Notes: generated by a model not told the origin, from the sequence alone. 64,000 bases of DNA from Blautia sp. Marseille-P3087 (GCF_900120195.1 NZ_LT635539.1:1473257-1537256), one strand, 5' to 3'; positions 45,621 through 55,194 are shown, counted from the stretch's first letter. A program made the numbers and translations.

Positions 45621-46589
45621 TTATGATGCACTCAGTGCTTTCTGTCTGACTTTTCTTTTTTCTCTGAGTTCTTCTATTCTTCCTGAATTTTCAAACAGGA
45701 TCATTACTATCAGGAGGAATAATCCAAGTACTACATTCTGGAATGTGTCCGGAAGTCCTGCTGCGATCAGGCCAATAAAAATAATGTTTAAAGTAAACTG
45801 AGCAATAAATATTCCAATTGTCAGATTACAGATTCTCTGTAATACCAGTGCCAGCAAAATACTGATCAATGGTTTAAACATAATTGTTACACTGCCAAGA
45901 CTTGTCTGCGCCCCAACTGAACCAGACTGACTAAGGGTAAGAATTGCTGCGATTCCGATAAATACACTTCCGTATACAATTGACTTGCATTTAACCAGAT
46001 CTGTTTTGATACCAGAATTTTTCGCTACAACTTCGTTACTTCCAACTGCCCGCATATGAAAGCTGAACACAGTACGGTTAAAGATAAAGTAGAACAGAGC
46101 TGCTGACAAAACAAAGACAATAACTATGTTCGGTGAAGACCCAAAAATCGCATACTTATTATCAATCTGCACAAATCCGTAGTGTCCTGCAAGTTTTGAA
46201 CCAATGATCTCAAACACCATCGTCAGTCCCATTGTCAGAACAAGTGACGGAATCTTTAACCACCAGTTAAGAACACCTGTAATAATGCCTACTACAATTG
46301 CACTCAGGACTGCTCCCAGGATCATTCCTGCCAGACCATACTGTGCAGCAAGAAGGCCTCCAACCACACCGCTGATAACCAGTCTCGAACCAATTGTAAA
46401 ATCAAATATTCCACAGATATTTCCATATGCAATAGCATAAGCGGTAATAGTGGGTATAATTGTCTGAAGAAAAATCGTGTAAATACAATTCCAGTTACTG
46501 AACCTTTCAAAGCAAATAACCAAGAAGATCAGATAAACGATTACAGGCAGCATGATTACTTTCAGTGTATTTATCAAAAATCGTTTCAT
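45621..46589 (-). CDS. Sugar/nucleoside ABC transporter permease (RbsC-like), second
   Basis: 322 aa permease with 8-10 membrane segments. Recognisable family parts: FDFTIGSRLVISGVVGG (the usual DLSVG replaced), VGIITGVLNWWLKIPSLVLTM, MRAVGSNEVVAKNSGIKTD and LLALVLQ. It differs clearly from the first permease at 47.8 kb, so the channel is probably a heterodimer. Located after the binding-protein gene, 22 bases before the nucleoside hydrolase. Confidence 0.9.
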   Translation of the reverse strand: MKRFLINTLKVIMLPVIVYLIFLVICFERFSNWNCIYTIFLQTIIPTITAYAIAYGNICGIFDFTIGSRLVISGVVGGLLAAQYGLAGMILGAVLSAIVVGIITGVLNWWLKIPSLVLTMGLTMVFEIIGSKLAGHYGFVQIDNKYAIFGSSPNIVIVFVLSAALFYFIFNRTVFSFHMRAVGSNEVVAKNSGIKTDLVKCKSIVYGSVFIGIAAILTLSQSGSVGAQTSLGSVTIMFKPLISILLALVLQRICNLTIGIFIAQFTLNIIFIGLIAAGLPDTFQNVVLGLFLLIVMILFENSGRIEELREKRKVRQKALSAS

Positions 46590-46631
46590 ATTGGTTTCAT
46601 CTCCTTATTTTGCAGTTATATCTGCAACTGC

Positions 46632-47768
46632 TTATTTGCTATGACGCTCAACAACATCAGCAATTGAGAATGTAGAGATAAGATCATTCATATAATCCAT
46701 ATCAATATCAGGATTGTAGAATTTGATCATTTTATCTTTGATTTCATCAGCTGTGTAAACGGCATCATCACCAAGGAAGTATTCATTGAACTGATCGGCC
46801 TCTTCTGCTGTTGTAAGTTCAAGATATGGTGTGATAATGTTGGTAGGTCCTTCTTCAACGATAGGGGTACCGATTACTTTGTTTACAAGAATAACTGCTG
46901 ATACAAGCGGATCGATCTGCTGCTGTCCACCGTAAGATACGTTGAATGTTCCCTCTTTCAGATAATCACCAAGTGTTGTTTCAAAATCAATTCTGCCGAC
47001 TTTGATATCACCTGCTTTATCATGATCTGCAAGTGCTTTTTCAATTGTCGGAATTGCGCCACCACAATATGTTCCAAGTACAAGAATACCATTCATTTCC
47101 GGATATGCTGCGATATAACTTTCAATAGTTTTCGTCATATCTGTTGTTACAGAAATATCATACGTTGTATTTAAAATATTAACTCCTGCTTCTTCTGCAC
47201 CTTCAGCAGCACCTTTGTCACGGAGATCTGAGGAAGTATCACCTTTTGCAATATTGATGACACCTAAATCTGTAACGCCCATATCTGCCATTGATTTTAC
47301 AATATTGGAAGCACAGGTTTCATCATCTTCATTGCAGCCACCGGCATACCATTCTGAGTCATACATTGCCTCACGGATATCATCATCACTGATCGTACGG
47401 AACATTGTTCCCCAGTAAACACCTGCATCTGCACACATTGCATCAACTGCAGGAAGCATGGAATCGGAAGCCGGCATAAACAGGATACCATCAACATCCC
47501 GACTGATAAGTTCGCTGATGTTATCGATCAGTCCATCTGCTGAGTTGTCAGTTACTACATTTACCAGTTCACCACCGGCAGATTCTACAGAAGCTTTTAC
47601 GTTGTTGTAAATAGAGATCCATGTCGGGTCTGTATTTGCGGTATCCCACGGAAATCCAATTTTAAACGGTTCCGGATCTGAATTATCAGCATATACACTG
47701 ACCCCTGAGAACATTGTTGCAGACAGAGCTACTGTCATCCCGATTGCTACAAGTCTTCTTAATTTCAT
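46632..47768 (-). CDS. Sugar/nucleoside ABC transporter substrate-binding protein
   Basis: 378 aa periplasmic-binding-protein of the RbsB/LacI type. Signal peptide MKLRRLVAIGMTVALSATMF with cleavage near VYADNS and no lipobox cysteine. Core segments: FKIGFPWDTANTDPTWISIY, VDGILFMPASDSMLPAVDAM, GTMFRTISDDD, GVINIAKGDTSSDLRDKGAA and YPEMNGILVLGTYCGGAIP. Longer than RbsB, with several extra cysteines. AAGGAGG precedes ATG 47768. Sits between the two permease genes. Confidence 0.9.
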   Translation of the reverse strand: MKLRRLVAIGMTVALSATMFSGVSVYADNSDPEPFKIGFPWDTANTDPTWISIYNNVKASVESAGGELVNVVTDNSADGLIDNISELISRDVDGILFMPASDSMLPAVDAMCADAGVYWGTMFRTISDDDIREAMYDSEWYAGGCNEDDETCASNIVKSMADMGVTDLGVINIAKGDTSSDLRDKGAAEGAEEAGVNILNTTYDISVTTDMTKTIESYIAAYPEMNGILVLGTYCGGAIPTIEKALADHDKAGDIKVGRIDFETTLGDYLKEGTFNVSYGGQQQIDPLVSAVILVNKVIGTPIVEEGPTNIITPYLELTTAEEADQFNEYFLGDDAVYTADEIKDKMIKFYNPDIDMDYMNDLISTFSIADVVERHSK

Positions 47769-47847
47769 ATTTCTTTCCTCCTTAAAATTATATAGTTTCT
47801 TTTTGTGAGCATTTCTGCTCATAATTACATGTTAATAAATCCAGAAT

Positions 47848-48801
47848 TTATTTAATTACAGCTGCGCTTCTGCGGTCAAAGGAAATAGCCACTACTATAA
47901 TAAGAATAATTCCCTGAACAACCTGCTGCGTCAGACCATCAATTCCAACAAGTGACATTCCGCTCTTTAATAATGCCATTGCCACGCTTCCGATAATTGC
48001 TGCACGGAACTTGACATTCCAGCCACCGGAAAGAGGCATTCCCCCGAACAGAACTGCAAGAAGAACATCAAACTCAAATGCATTTCCTGTTTTTGAAGAA
48101 GCTGTACAGGCTCTTACAAGAGTGAAAAATCCAATCAGGCCACATATAAGACCTACTAACATAAACGATATCATCCTTGTTCTTTCAACATTCACACCGG
48201 ACTGTCTTGCCGCTTCTCTGGAAGCTCCAACAGCACGACAGTTTTTTCCGAATGCGCATTTCTGAAAAAGCACTCCTGAAATTATCAGAACAATTACCAT
48301 TGTAAGAATTTTTACCCAGTCTTCATCAAACACTCGCATTGAAATCGGAATTCCTACTGAACCATTCAGATAATACGTTGTCAGTCCACGGAAAATAAAT
48401 GAAACTGCCAGTGTTCCAATAAAAGATTCAACCCGCAGATAAGCCGTTGCAAATCCACTTATGAAACCAATTCCAAGTCCTGTGATCAATGCAACAGGCA
48501 AGATCAGTACCGGACTGATCGTTGCTGAAAAAGCCCCCATTGCCGAAGAGAAACCTACAATAGCTCCAACTGAAAGATCCAGTTCGCCAAGAGCCATAAC
48601 AAATGTATACATCATGGAACATAATGCAATGCTGAAGAAATTGTTAAAAATATTCATCAGATTTCGCTGTCCCAGAAGTTTTCCACCTGTCAGTATCTCA
48701 AATAATACAAGAACAAGTACCAAACCAAGAAATGCAAAATTATTTATCAGCAGTTCTTTTATATTTCTCTTTGGAGTCTCTGATACTTTGCTGTTTTCCA
48801 T
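47848..48801 (-). CDS. Sugar/nucleoside ABC transporter permease (RbsC-like), first
   Basis: 317 aa permease with 8-10 membrane segments. Motifs: MALGELDLSVGAIVGFSSAM, FATAYLRVESFIGTLAVSFIF, NCRAVGASREAARQSGVNVE, LLAVLFGGMPLSGG. ATG 48801 follows GGGGTGA; a GTG at 48810 is the alternative. It starts 12 bases after the ATPase gene. Confidence 0.92.
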   Translation of the reverse strand: MENSKVSETPKRNIKELLINNFAFLGLVLVLVLFEILTGGKLLGQRNLMNIFNNFFSIALCSMMYTFVMALGELDLSVGAIVGFSSAMGAFSATISPVLILPVALITGLGIGFISGFATAYLRVESFIGTLAVSFIFRGLTTYYLNGSVGIPISMRVFDEDWVKILTMVIVLIISGVLFQKCAFGKNCRAVGASREAARQSGVNVERTRMISFMLVGLICGLIGFFTLVRACTASSKTGNAFEFDVLLAVLFGGMPLSGGWNVKFRAAIIGSVAMALLKSGMSLVGIDGLTQQVVQGIILIIVVAISFDRRSAAVIK

Positions 48802-48813
48802 CCCGCTCACCCC

Positions 48814-50316
48814 TTAAATCATTTTCTGTATCAGCTTCGCTTCAGTCAGACCATCACTTCGATGAAATTCTCCTGAAACGGCTCCGTCTTTAAGAAGAAT
48901 AATTCTGTCAGACATTCCGATCAGTTCCTGCAGTTCCTCTGAAATCAGCAGAATAGATTTTCCTTCTTCTTTCATCTGCATGATCAGCTGATAAATTGCA
49001 GCTTTCGTACCAACATCAATTCCTCTGGTAGGACAGTCAAGAATCATTATGTCTGAACCTTTTCCCAGCCATTTTGCCAGTACAACTTTCTGCTTGTTTC
49101 CACCGCTCAGCGTATTACAGAAAACTTTGATGGAATCTGCTTTTACCTCCATCCTCTTTGACCATTTTTCTGCAAGCTGTTTCTGCTTCTTATCTGATAT
49201 TGGACCAACCGGTGTAATGTCTTTCAGAGATGGAAGGCAGATATTATCTGCTATACTGCTGATCAACATCAACGATTCCTGATCTCTGTTCTTTGAAACA
49301 TAGCCAATTCCATGTTTTACGGCCCAGGAGGCATTTTTTACGCAGTCTTTATGATTTTTCAGTACCACACCTGCTTCAGGCTTCAGAAGTCCAAACAGTG
49401 CTTTTCCTACATCATGCATACCACAATCACTCAGGCCGCCAACTCCAAGGATTTCACCTTTATGCAGCTGAATCGTAAGATTTTCCAGGGAACCTGCTGT
49501 AACATTCCGGCTCTCAAGAACAACCTCATCACTGACCGGCACACCTTCATCTTCTCTGTAATAATGGCCCGAGAGTTCACGACCAATCAGAAGCTGTCTG
49601 ATTTTGTCCGCATCAAATTCTTCTTTCTGCAGATTTGCCACAAACAATCCGTCACGCAATACAGTCAGTGAATCACATTTATCCATAATCTCATCAATAT
49701 CATGAGAAATAAACAGGATTGCCTTTCCCTCATCTCTTTTTTCTTTCATCAGCTTATACAAAAGCTCACGTCCTGAAACAGATAATGCTGTAGTTGTTTC
49801 ATCAATAATCCAGATTTTCGGAGAAGTATACAACGCTCTCGCCAGCTCAACCAGTTTACGGTCTTCAAATGACAGCTGGTCTATCATCTCATCTGGTTTT
49901 ATATTGTCTACATAGATACTCTGAAGTGCCCTGGCAGCTTCCTTATTCATCTCCTTAACATTCAGTACTCCGCCTTTTGCAAATTTATTTTCTTTACCAA
50001 AAAAGATATTTGCTGCGACAGAAATCTTTGAAATTGTTCCCTGTTCCTGAACTACCATGCTGACTCCATGGTTCACCGCATCTACTGTTCCCGCTGGTTC
50101 ATATGGTTTTCCATCCAGATACATTGTTCCACTGTCATATTTCTGCATTCCGGCTACAATTGATGAAAAAGTTGATTTTCCTGATCCGTTTTCTCCAACC
50201 AGACCTCTTATTTCTCCGGCCTTTATGGAAATATCAAACTCTTTCAGCGCATGTACTGTTCCAAATGATTTGCTTATTTTTTCTGCCCGGAATAAATATT
50301 TTTCCTGCTCAGCCAT
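48814..50316 (-). CDS. Sugar/nucleoside ABC transporter tandem ATPase (RbsA/MglA-like)
   Basis: 500 aa with two fused nucleotide-binding domains. N-terminal domain: intact Walker A GLVGENGSGKSTF, but signature LSFEDRKLVELARAL lacks GGQ and Walker B reads IDETTTALS. C-terminal domain: Walker A is lost (GVGGLSDCGMHDVGKALFG), while the signature LSGGNKQKVVLAKWL and Walker B ILDCPTRGIDVGTK are retained. One composite active site is therefore expected, a pattern common in this family. ATG 50316 follows GGGGTGAAAGA; the upstream GTG 50331 is less likely. First gene of the importer operon. Confidence 0.93.
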   Translation of the reverse strand: MAEQEKYLFRAEKISKSFGTVHALKEFDISIKAGEIRGLVGENGSGKSTFSSIVAGMQKYDSGTMYLDGKPYEPAGTVDAVNHGVSMVVQEQGTISKISVAANIFFGKENKFAKGGVLNVKEMNKEAARALQSIYVDNIKPDEMIDQLSFEDRKLVELARALYTSPKIWIIDETTTALSVSGRELLYKLMKEKRDEGKAILFISHDIDEIMDKCDSLTVLRDGLFVANLQKEEFDADKIRQLLIGRELSGHYYREDEGVPVSDEVVLESRNVTAGSLENLTIQLHKGEILGVGGLSDCGMHDVGKALFGLLKPEAGVVLKNHKDCVKNASWAVKHGIGYVSKNRDQESLMLISSIADNICLPSLKDITPVGPISDKKQKQLAEKWSKRMEVKADSIKVFCNTLSGGNKQKVVLAKWLGKGSDIMILDCPTRGIDVGTKAAIYQLIMQMKEEGKSILLISEELQELIGMSDRIILLKDGAVSGEFHRSDGLTEAKLIQKMI

Positions 50317-50475
50317 TCTTTCACCCCGCACATCTTTGCATTTCTTTGTGTTTCCTTAATTTCTGGATTTATTATAGGCCAGTTCTTTTGTGCAATAAAG
50401 ATGATTTTTTTCATATTTTGTTAGATTTTCCGTCTTTTTTTATATTATTTTTTCAACATCATTATGCTATTACAC

Positions 50476-50523
50476 AAAAAAATGCTGTTGCACATGCGTA
50501 AATCCGTCATGTCCAACAGCATT
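50476..50523 (-). terminator. Terminator of the yesN-yesM pair
   Basis: AATGCTGTTG (50481-50490) pairs with CAACAGCATT (50514-50523), with inner ACATG/CATGT; on the minus strand seven T follow. It separates the two-component genes from the importer operon, whose promoter must lie in the AT-rich 50,330-50,470 stretch. Confidence 0.88.
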
Positions 50524-50526
50524 CAC

Positions 50527-52224
50527 TTAGTTTTCTCCAAATTCTATTGTTATCTTTGTACCTTTGCCCATCTCACTTTCAATCTGCATACAGTCCGTAT
50601 TTCCATAAAGATAATAAAGTCGTCCACGGATATTTGACAGTCCGATTTTCTTCCCCCTGTCCTCAGGGTTAAATCTCATACTCTTGACCTCAGCCAGTTT
50701 CTCTGTTTCCATTCCGCCTCCATCATCTTCTACAGACAAAACAAGATTGTCTCTTTCATTTTTATATACACCGATTATAATTTTTCCACAGAATTCTCCA
50801 CTTTCCTCATCGATCAGACCATGAAACAGAGAATTTTCAACTAATGGCTGAATCATGTTTTTAGGAATCTGCTCCTCCATAAATTCTGAAGGAATTTTCC
50901 ATTCCACATCAAGATTCCCATCATACATAAATTTTTCTATCACGATATACTGGTTTACGATTCTCATTTCATTTGCTACAGTGTCTGTAATCTGTATATC
51001 ATTCACCCTGAGTCTGTCCTTCAGGATTGCTATAAGTGCTGAATTGACTGTAACAATGTCTTCGCATCTTTTCTTTCTGGCAAGATAATTGATGCTGTTA
51101 ATTGTATTATAAATAAAATGTGGGTCAATCTGACTGACCAGCAGGCTGAAACGGATCTGCTGTTCCTTTGCCTCTTTCTCTCCGATCACCTCTATACTGT
51201 GTTTCAGATCATCAATCATTTTGTTAAAAGAAGATTCAAGCAGCCCAATCTCATCCTGTCTGTCAGACACTACTTTGCAGTCCAGATTTCCCCTTGCGGC
51301 CATAAGCATACGCTGTGACAGGATCATAACCGGATTTATCAGGGTATTTACATTTTTGTAATTCATAAACAGAACAAGCACAAGGAATAGCATCAAATTG
51401 AGAAACAGTCCCCCAATATATGGAAAAATTGCCATCCATATAGTCTCTTTTTTAATGACTGACGCAATCTCATAACTACAGGTAGCTGATTTGTCATAAA
51501 ATATAATATCTCCTGTCATTTCATTTCTTTTTTCTTTATCAATAATTTCTACCGTCAGATTTTTGATATCTGCAATATTATCATCGGTCCCATACTCATA
51601 GAAAATTTTCCCTTTGCTATCCTTCAGATACCAGGCATCCAGACTACTTCCGGCAAGTCCCTTCATATCTTTCAATGTGTTATTCAGATTTACAAACATA
51701 ACAATACTGCACCATTGATTATTCAGATAATAATTTCTGGCATATGCAACTGTAAAATAAGACTTTGAACCTATTTTTGTCTGATAAACGGAAGAATAAG
51801 AACGGCTGAATCCAGTCTCTATCATCTTCTGAAACTCATCTGATTCTATTATCTTGTAATCTTCTGCCCCAATATTAGTCATAGAATCAATTGTTGGCGC
51901 ATTCTGACCGGCAATTGCAATTCCTCTGATCATCCCCATATAACTTGTAAGGTTATTAAGTCTTACAGACGCACTGGTGCTGTTTTTTGCATCCGGGTTT
52001 TTTAAATAATTTTGAATGTCATTATTCTGTTCTACTGTAGCAGCAACATTTTCCATATAATTTTCAACCAGAGACAGCGTATTTTCCATATGCTGCAACA
52101 GGGAAGCCGTTGTATTCTCAGAAATTTTCACTTCACGCTCTTTAAATGTAGGATAAAAAAAACCAAATGAAATCCCTGTTGCCACGATAAAAGCAACAAG
52201 CCCTCCTGTAAGAATGCTGGCCAT
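50527..52224 (-). CDS. Sensor histidine kinase, YesM (LytS-like) family
   Basis: 565 aa membrane sensor. Membrane segment 1 near residues 4-26, a ~235-residue outside sensing domain (dCache-like), segment 2 at about 262-287, HAMP about 290-342, the His-kinase domain with SQIDPHFIYNTINSINYLA (His369) and the ATPase with VEDDGGGME and GLSNIRGRL. The first ATG at 52224 has no good ribosome site, and an open basic stretch (KTSFRKR) lies in frame just before, so a non-ATG start a few codons earlier is possible. Partner of the YesN regulator 28 bases upstream; likely controls the nucleoside importer. Confidence 0.92.
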   Translation of the reverse strand: MASILTGGLVAFIVATGISFGFFYPTFKEREVKISENTTASLLQHMENTLSLVENYMENVAATVEQNNDIQNYLKNPDAKNSTSASVRLNNLTSYMGMIRGIAIAGQNAPTIDSMTNIGAEDYKIIESDEFQKMIETGFSRSYSSVYQTKIGSKSYFTVAYARNYYLNNQWCSIVMFVNLNNTLKDMKGLAGSSLDAWYLKDSKGKIFYEYGTDDNIADIKNLTVEIIDKEKRNEMTGDIIFYDKSATCSYEIASVIKKETIWMAIFPYIGGLFLNLMLFLVLVLFMNYKNVNTLINPVMILSQRMLMAARGNLDCKVVSDRQDEIGLLESSFNKMIDDLKHSIEVIGEKEAKEQQIRFSLLVSQIDPHFIYNTINSINYLARKKRCEDIVTVNSALIAILKDRLRVNDIQITDTVANEMRIVNQYIVIEKFMYDGNLDVEWKIPSEFMEEQIPKNMIQPLVENSLFHGLIDEESGEFCGKIIIGVYKNERDNLVLSVEDDGGGMETEKLAEVKSMRFNPEDRGKKIGLSNIRGRLYYLYGNTDCMQIESEMGKGTKITIEFGEN

Positions 52225-52252
52225 CAGACGTTTTCTGAAAGATGTTTTATAT

Positions 52253-53827
52253 TTAGTTTTCGTTTTTTCTTCCTCCCTGTCTGGAATACTCTGTCGGAAA
52301 CATTCCTGTTTTCTTATAAAAAGCCTGGCTGAAGTACTGGCTCGAATTATAACCTACTGCTGAACAGATTTCATATATTTTATATTTTCCCTCGTCCATC
52401 ATTTTTTTTGCAGCATCTATCCTTACATCCGTAAGGTAACTTTTCAGTGTTACTCCTGTTTCTTTTTTGAATTCACTACTCAGATATCCAGGACTCAGAT
52501 GTACATATGCCGCTACATCATTAAGCGAGAGATCCGGATTCCTGAAAGAGCGGTAAATATACTCCTCTGCATCAGCTACTATTCTGGAATAACCTTTGAC
52601 TTCCCGTGAAATATATTCATGATAAACTTCCATCTGTTCCTGCAGCCACAAAATAATCTTTTCTGCATCAAGCCAATTTTTCCAACACGTAGTAATCTGT
52701 GGAAACTCTTTTTCTTTTCCATTGTATACTTTTCGATAAGCATGTTTTAATGCTATATATCCGGATTGAGCTGCACTTATAAACTGCTCTGCTCCATCAT
52801 TTCCGGCTATATCAAGAATTTCTTTCAGCTTCCTGGTTCTTGTCTGAGAATCTGTTTCTTTCAGCACTTCTTCCATGGAAATCCCGTTTCTCGTATTGGC
52901 TGTATTTCTTTCTTTTTCCAGTTCCTGTACCTGAGAGCAGTCAAGTATGTGTATTTTTCCTGTTCCTTCCAGATATTTCTTCAGAAAAATCCTTTTATTT
53001 TCATCATAGAATCTTTTGAACTCATAAAGGCTGATTTTTCCCCTGACAATATAAAGTGTGAATTCGAATCCGGTTCTTTTCTGTAACCTGCTCTGAAATT
53101 CATGTGCTGTTTTCAGCAGTTTATTTTCTCTGTCTGAATAATTCTTCTCATCAGGATTCAATGCAATTACCATTTTTCGTCCTGGAATTGCGGTTATGAC
53201 TTCCAGTTCCCAGCCGTCCGCCTTTTCATCTGTCAGTATTTCAACAAACTTTGATCGGTGAATAATGATTTCCTCAGGTATATTTTCTCCACTTAAACTT
53301 ACAGGAAGATCCTGCTCTGCCATAATAATATATTCCGGCCTGTTAAGAATTGCTTCAATATCAGTATTCTCAGTCATTTCCTCTGACAGGAAAAACTGTT
53401 CCAGCATTCTGTCAGTTATATAGCGTTCTCTTCTTCCTGCTTTTATAATGTTGTTTTTTAACCGAAGCAAAAGGTCTGAAAGTGAATTTGCAGTTATTTC
53501 ACTTTTTATTATATATTCAGTGATTCCAAGGCTTATCGCTGCTTTTGCATAACTGAAATCCTCATATGCAGTCAGAAGAATTATACTGACTTTTTCATCT
53601 GTCTTACGTATTTCAGATATCATTTCAATACCATCCATAAATGGCATTCGTATATCTGTAAAAATCACCTGTGGATGAAGTTCCCTGTATTTTCTGAGCG
53701 CCTGCTTTCCGTTAAAAGCTGTTGCAATTATCTGATATCCGGCTGCTTCCCAGTCAATCATAGTACTCAGGTCTTCCAGTATCATTTTTTCATCGTCTAC
53801 AATCATTACCGATATCAATTCTGACAT
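52253..53827 (-). CDS. Response regulator, YesN family (REC + AraC HTH)
   Basis: 524 aa. The N-terminal receiver has VMIVDDEKMILEDL, phospho-acceptor Asp58 (IFTDIRMPFMDG), LLTAYEDFSYAK and the lysine in EYIIKSE. A ~280-residue middle region has no clear domain. The C-terminal AraC double HTH follows (DLSLNDVAAYVHLSPGYLSS and YEICSAVGYNSSQYFSQAFY). I start at ATG 53827 with GGGAAGAAT before it; the frame extends 57 codons upstream without family similarity. Expected to activate the ABC importer and nucleoside hydrolase operon next to it. Confidence 0.93.
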   Translation of the reverse strand: MSELISVMIVDDEKMILEDLSTMIDWEAAGYQIIATAFNGKQALRKYRELHPQVIFTDIRMPFMDGIEMISEIRKTDEKVSIILLTAYEDFSYAKAAISLGITEYIIKSEITANSLSDLLLRLKNNIIKAGRRERYITDRMLEQFFLSEEMTENTDIEAILNRPEYIIMAEQDLPVSLSGENIPEEIIIHRSKFVEILTDEKADGWELEVITAIPGRKMVIALNPDEKNYSDRENKLLKTAHEFQSRLQKRTGFEFTLYIVRGKISLYEFKRFYDENKRIFLKKYLEGTGKIHILDCSQVQELEKERNTANTRNGISMEEVLKETDSQTRTRKLKEILDIAGNDGAEQFISAAQSGYIALKHAYRKVYNGKEKEFPQITTCWKNWLDAEKIILWLQEQMEVYHEYISREVKGYSRIVADAEEYIYRSFRNPDLSLNDVAAYVHLSPGYLSSEFKKETGVTLKSYLTDVRIDAAKKMMDEGKYKIYEICSAVGYNSSQYFSQAFYKKTGMFPTEYSRQGGRKNEN

Positions 53828-54342
53828 ATTCTTCCCCCAATGTCCCAAATATACGTTTATATTAGTTATTTCTACTTTCTTTGTCAATAAACCATAAATA
53901 AAATTCATGTTCTCCATAAAAGTATGTAAAAAAATAACACGAATCGGAATTCCATTTTGTGGAAAAATCATGAAAAGTCTGTCCACAAATACTGCCACAT
54001 ATTGTTACCAGACAAACTGCTCTGTCTAATCAGAATATAGTATCGGCATGTAAAAAAATGAAAAACTGATGCGAAGACAGTTTATTCATATTTTCCTGAA
54101 AGCCTGTTCTGCCTCTGAAAGAATCAGCGCGGCCTCCGGAATCTCCCTGTTAAAAATGTCCTGCAGAATCTAGCTGGAAAGAAATGGCGTAATGCATGCC
54201 TCCGGCTGGATTCCAATAAGTGATGAATCCTCGAATTCAGAATAAAACATGCTTTGGAATACTTCAATATAATTTTCAGGTGTAAAAATTGTCGTTCTGA
54301 AAAGAAAGATGATTTCATGGAATTTGTGAAGACAGAAAAAGG
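53828..54342. other. Intergenic region (515 bases) with regulatory DNA and a gene fragment
   Basis: The part nearest the response regulator is very AT-rich and should hold its promoter. The part beyond 54,080 holds a broken coding fragment described separately. No tRNA, repeat or att site was seen. Confidence 0.55.
54086..54287 (-). pseudogene. C-terminal gene fragment, possibly of a solute-binding protein
   Basis: Minus-strand frame FTPENYIEVFQSMFYSEFED, SLIGIQPEACITPFLSS, an in-frame TAG at 54170-54172, then ILQDIFNREIPEAALILSEA to a TGA at 54086. The composition is that of a real protein end, and it keeps its frame through the stop, so this looks like a decayed gene end. Assignment to a binding protein of an ABC importer is a guess from its position next to a YesMN pair. 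Confidence 0.35.
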
Positions 54343-55194
54343 ATGGCTGAACTTGGAAACCGAAGAACTTACTCAATTATTGGCCGTAATGATGGAGTAA
54401 ACGATCACCAAAAAACAATATTTGCATCTGATAAAAGTATTGCGGCAATTATGTTATTTGACTCTAGGCATTCACCTAACGACAGTTTTTATTATTCTGA
54501 GCAAGATGTTTATTTGCCGATTTATTTTTCTGATGTTAAACAAATCTTCGGTAATTCAGATAGCCTTTTAAATGATCTCTTAATATACCAAACGCAAGCT
54601 CAAATGAGTTTTTTATTAAGTATTTTAACAACTAAACAACGTCATCTTAATTCGGAAGAAGAAAAGCAACTTTACACAGAAGTATTAGATGAATGGCTGC
54701 CATTTTTTAATAGCATACAAATACCAACTATAATGAAAAAATTTAATAATCAGTATATGACTGTTTTTATAGTTGAAAACATTGGTTTTCTATATTACCG
54801 TGATATTTTGGAATTGATAAATTATAAGTACATACTTAAGAGCTGCCCGATATGTCGAAAGATGTTTGTAAAAAGAGATGGGCGAGCAAATTTTTGTCCT
54901 AAATGTTCTGCTGATAAAAAATTCCAAAAGCAATATAACGACCGGAAACGTAAAAGAAATACTATTCAGATTGAACATAAAGCCATTGTTGATATGCTCC
55001 GCAATCGTGGCGAAGATTACAATGCTTTTGTTGCAGAATCCTACTACTACAGGGATTTGATCGAGGGAAAAGAAGTTTCTCCTTGTCCAGCTGATTATGA
55101 CTCATCTATTCAAACTAAAGAGCAATATGAGGAATGGTTAAAAAAGAAACATAAAGAATTGACCAAAAGACCAAAAAAACACCCGGCGCATTAA
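54343..55194 (+). CDS. AT-rich protein with CxxC...CxxC zinc finger, unknown function
   Basis: 283 aa, no recognised catalytic domain. A mostly helical N-terminal part is followed by a zinc finger CPICRKMFVKRDGRANFCPKC (Cys168, Cys171, Cys185, Cys188) and a very basic tail (KKHKELTKRPKKHPAH). The zinc-finger-plus-basic-tail layout resembles DUF6076-like proteins often found on mobile elements, but I am not certain. Codons are much richer in A/T than in neighbours (frequent TTT, TTA, AAT), suggesting transfer. The first ~22 residues look unnatural. An overlapping frame starting with MEFVKTEKGWLNLE just upstream ends in TAA at about 54,400, so the 5' end may be chimeric or frameshifted. Confidence 0.6.
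   Translation: MAELGNRRTYSIIGRNDGVNDHQKTIFASDKSIAAIMLFDSRHSPNDSFYYSEQDVYLPIYFSDVKQIFGNSDSLLNDLLIYQTQAQMSFLLSILTTKQRHLNSEEEKQLYTEVLDEWLPFFNSIQIPTIMKKFNNQYMTVFIVENIGFLYYRDILELINYKYILKSCPICRKMFVKRDGRANFCPKCSADKKFQKQYNDRKRKRNTIQIEHKAIVDMLRNRGEDYNAFVAESYYYRDLIEGKEVSPCPADYDSSIQTKEQYEEWLKKKHKELTKRPKKHPAH

Noticed and set aside
54124-54376. Two overlapping minus-strand frames upstream of the zinc-finger gene as intact genes
   Set aside because: One reads only low-complexity basic sequence; the other is a gene fragment with an in-frame stop and is listed as a pseudogene.
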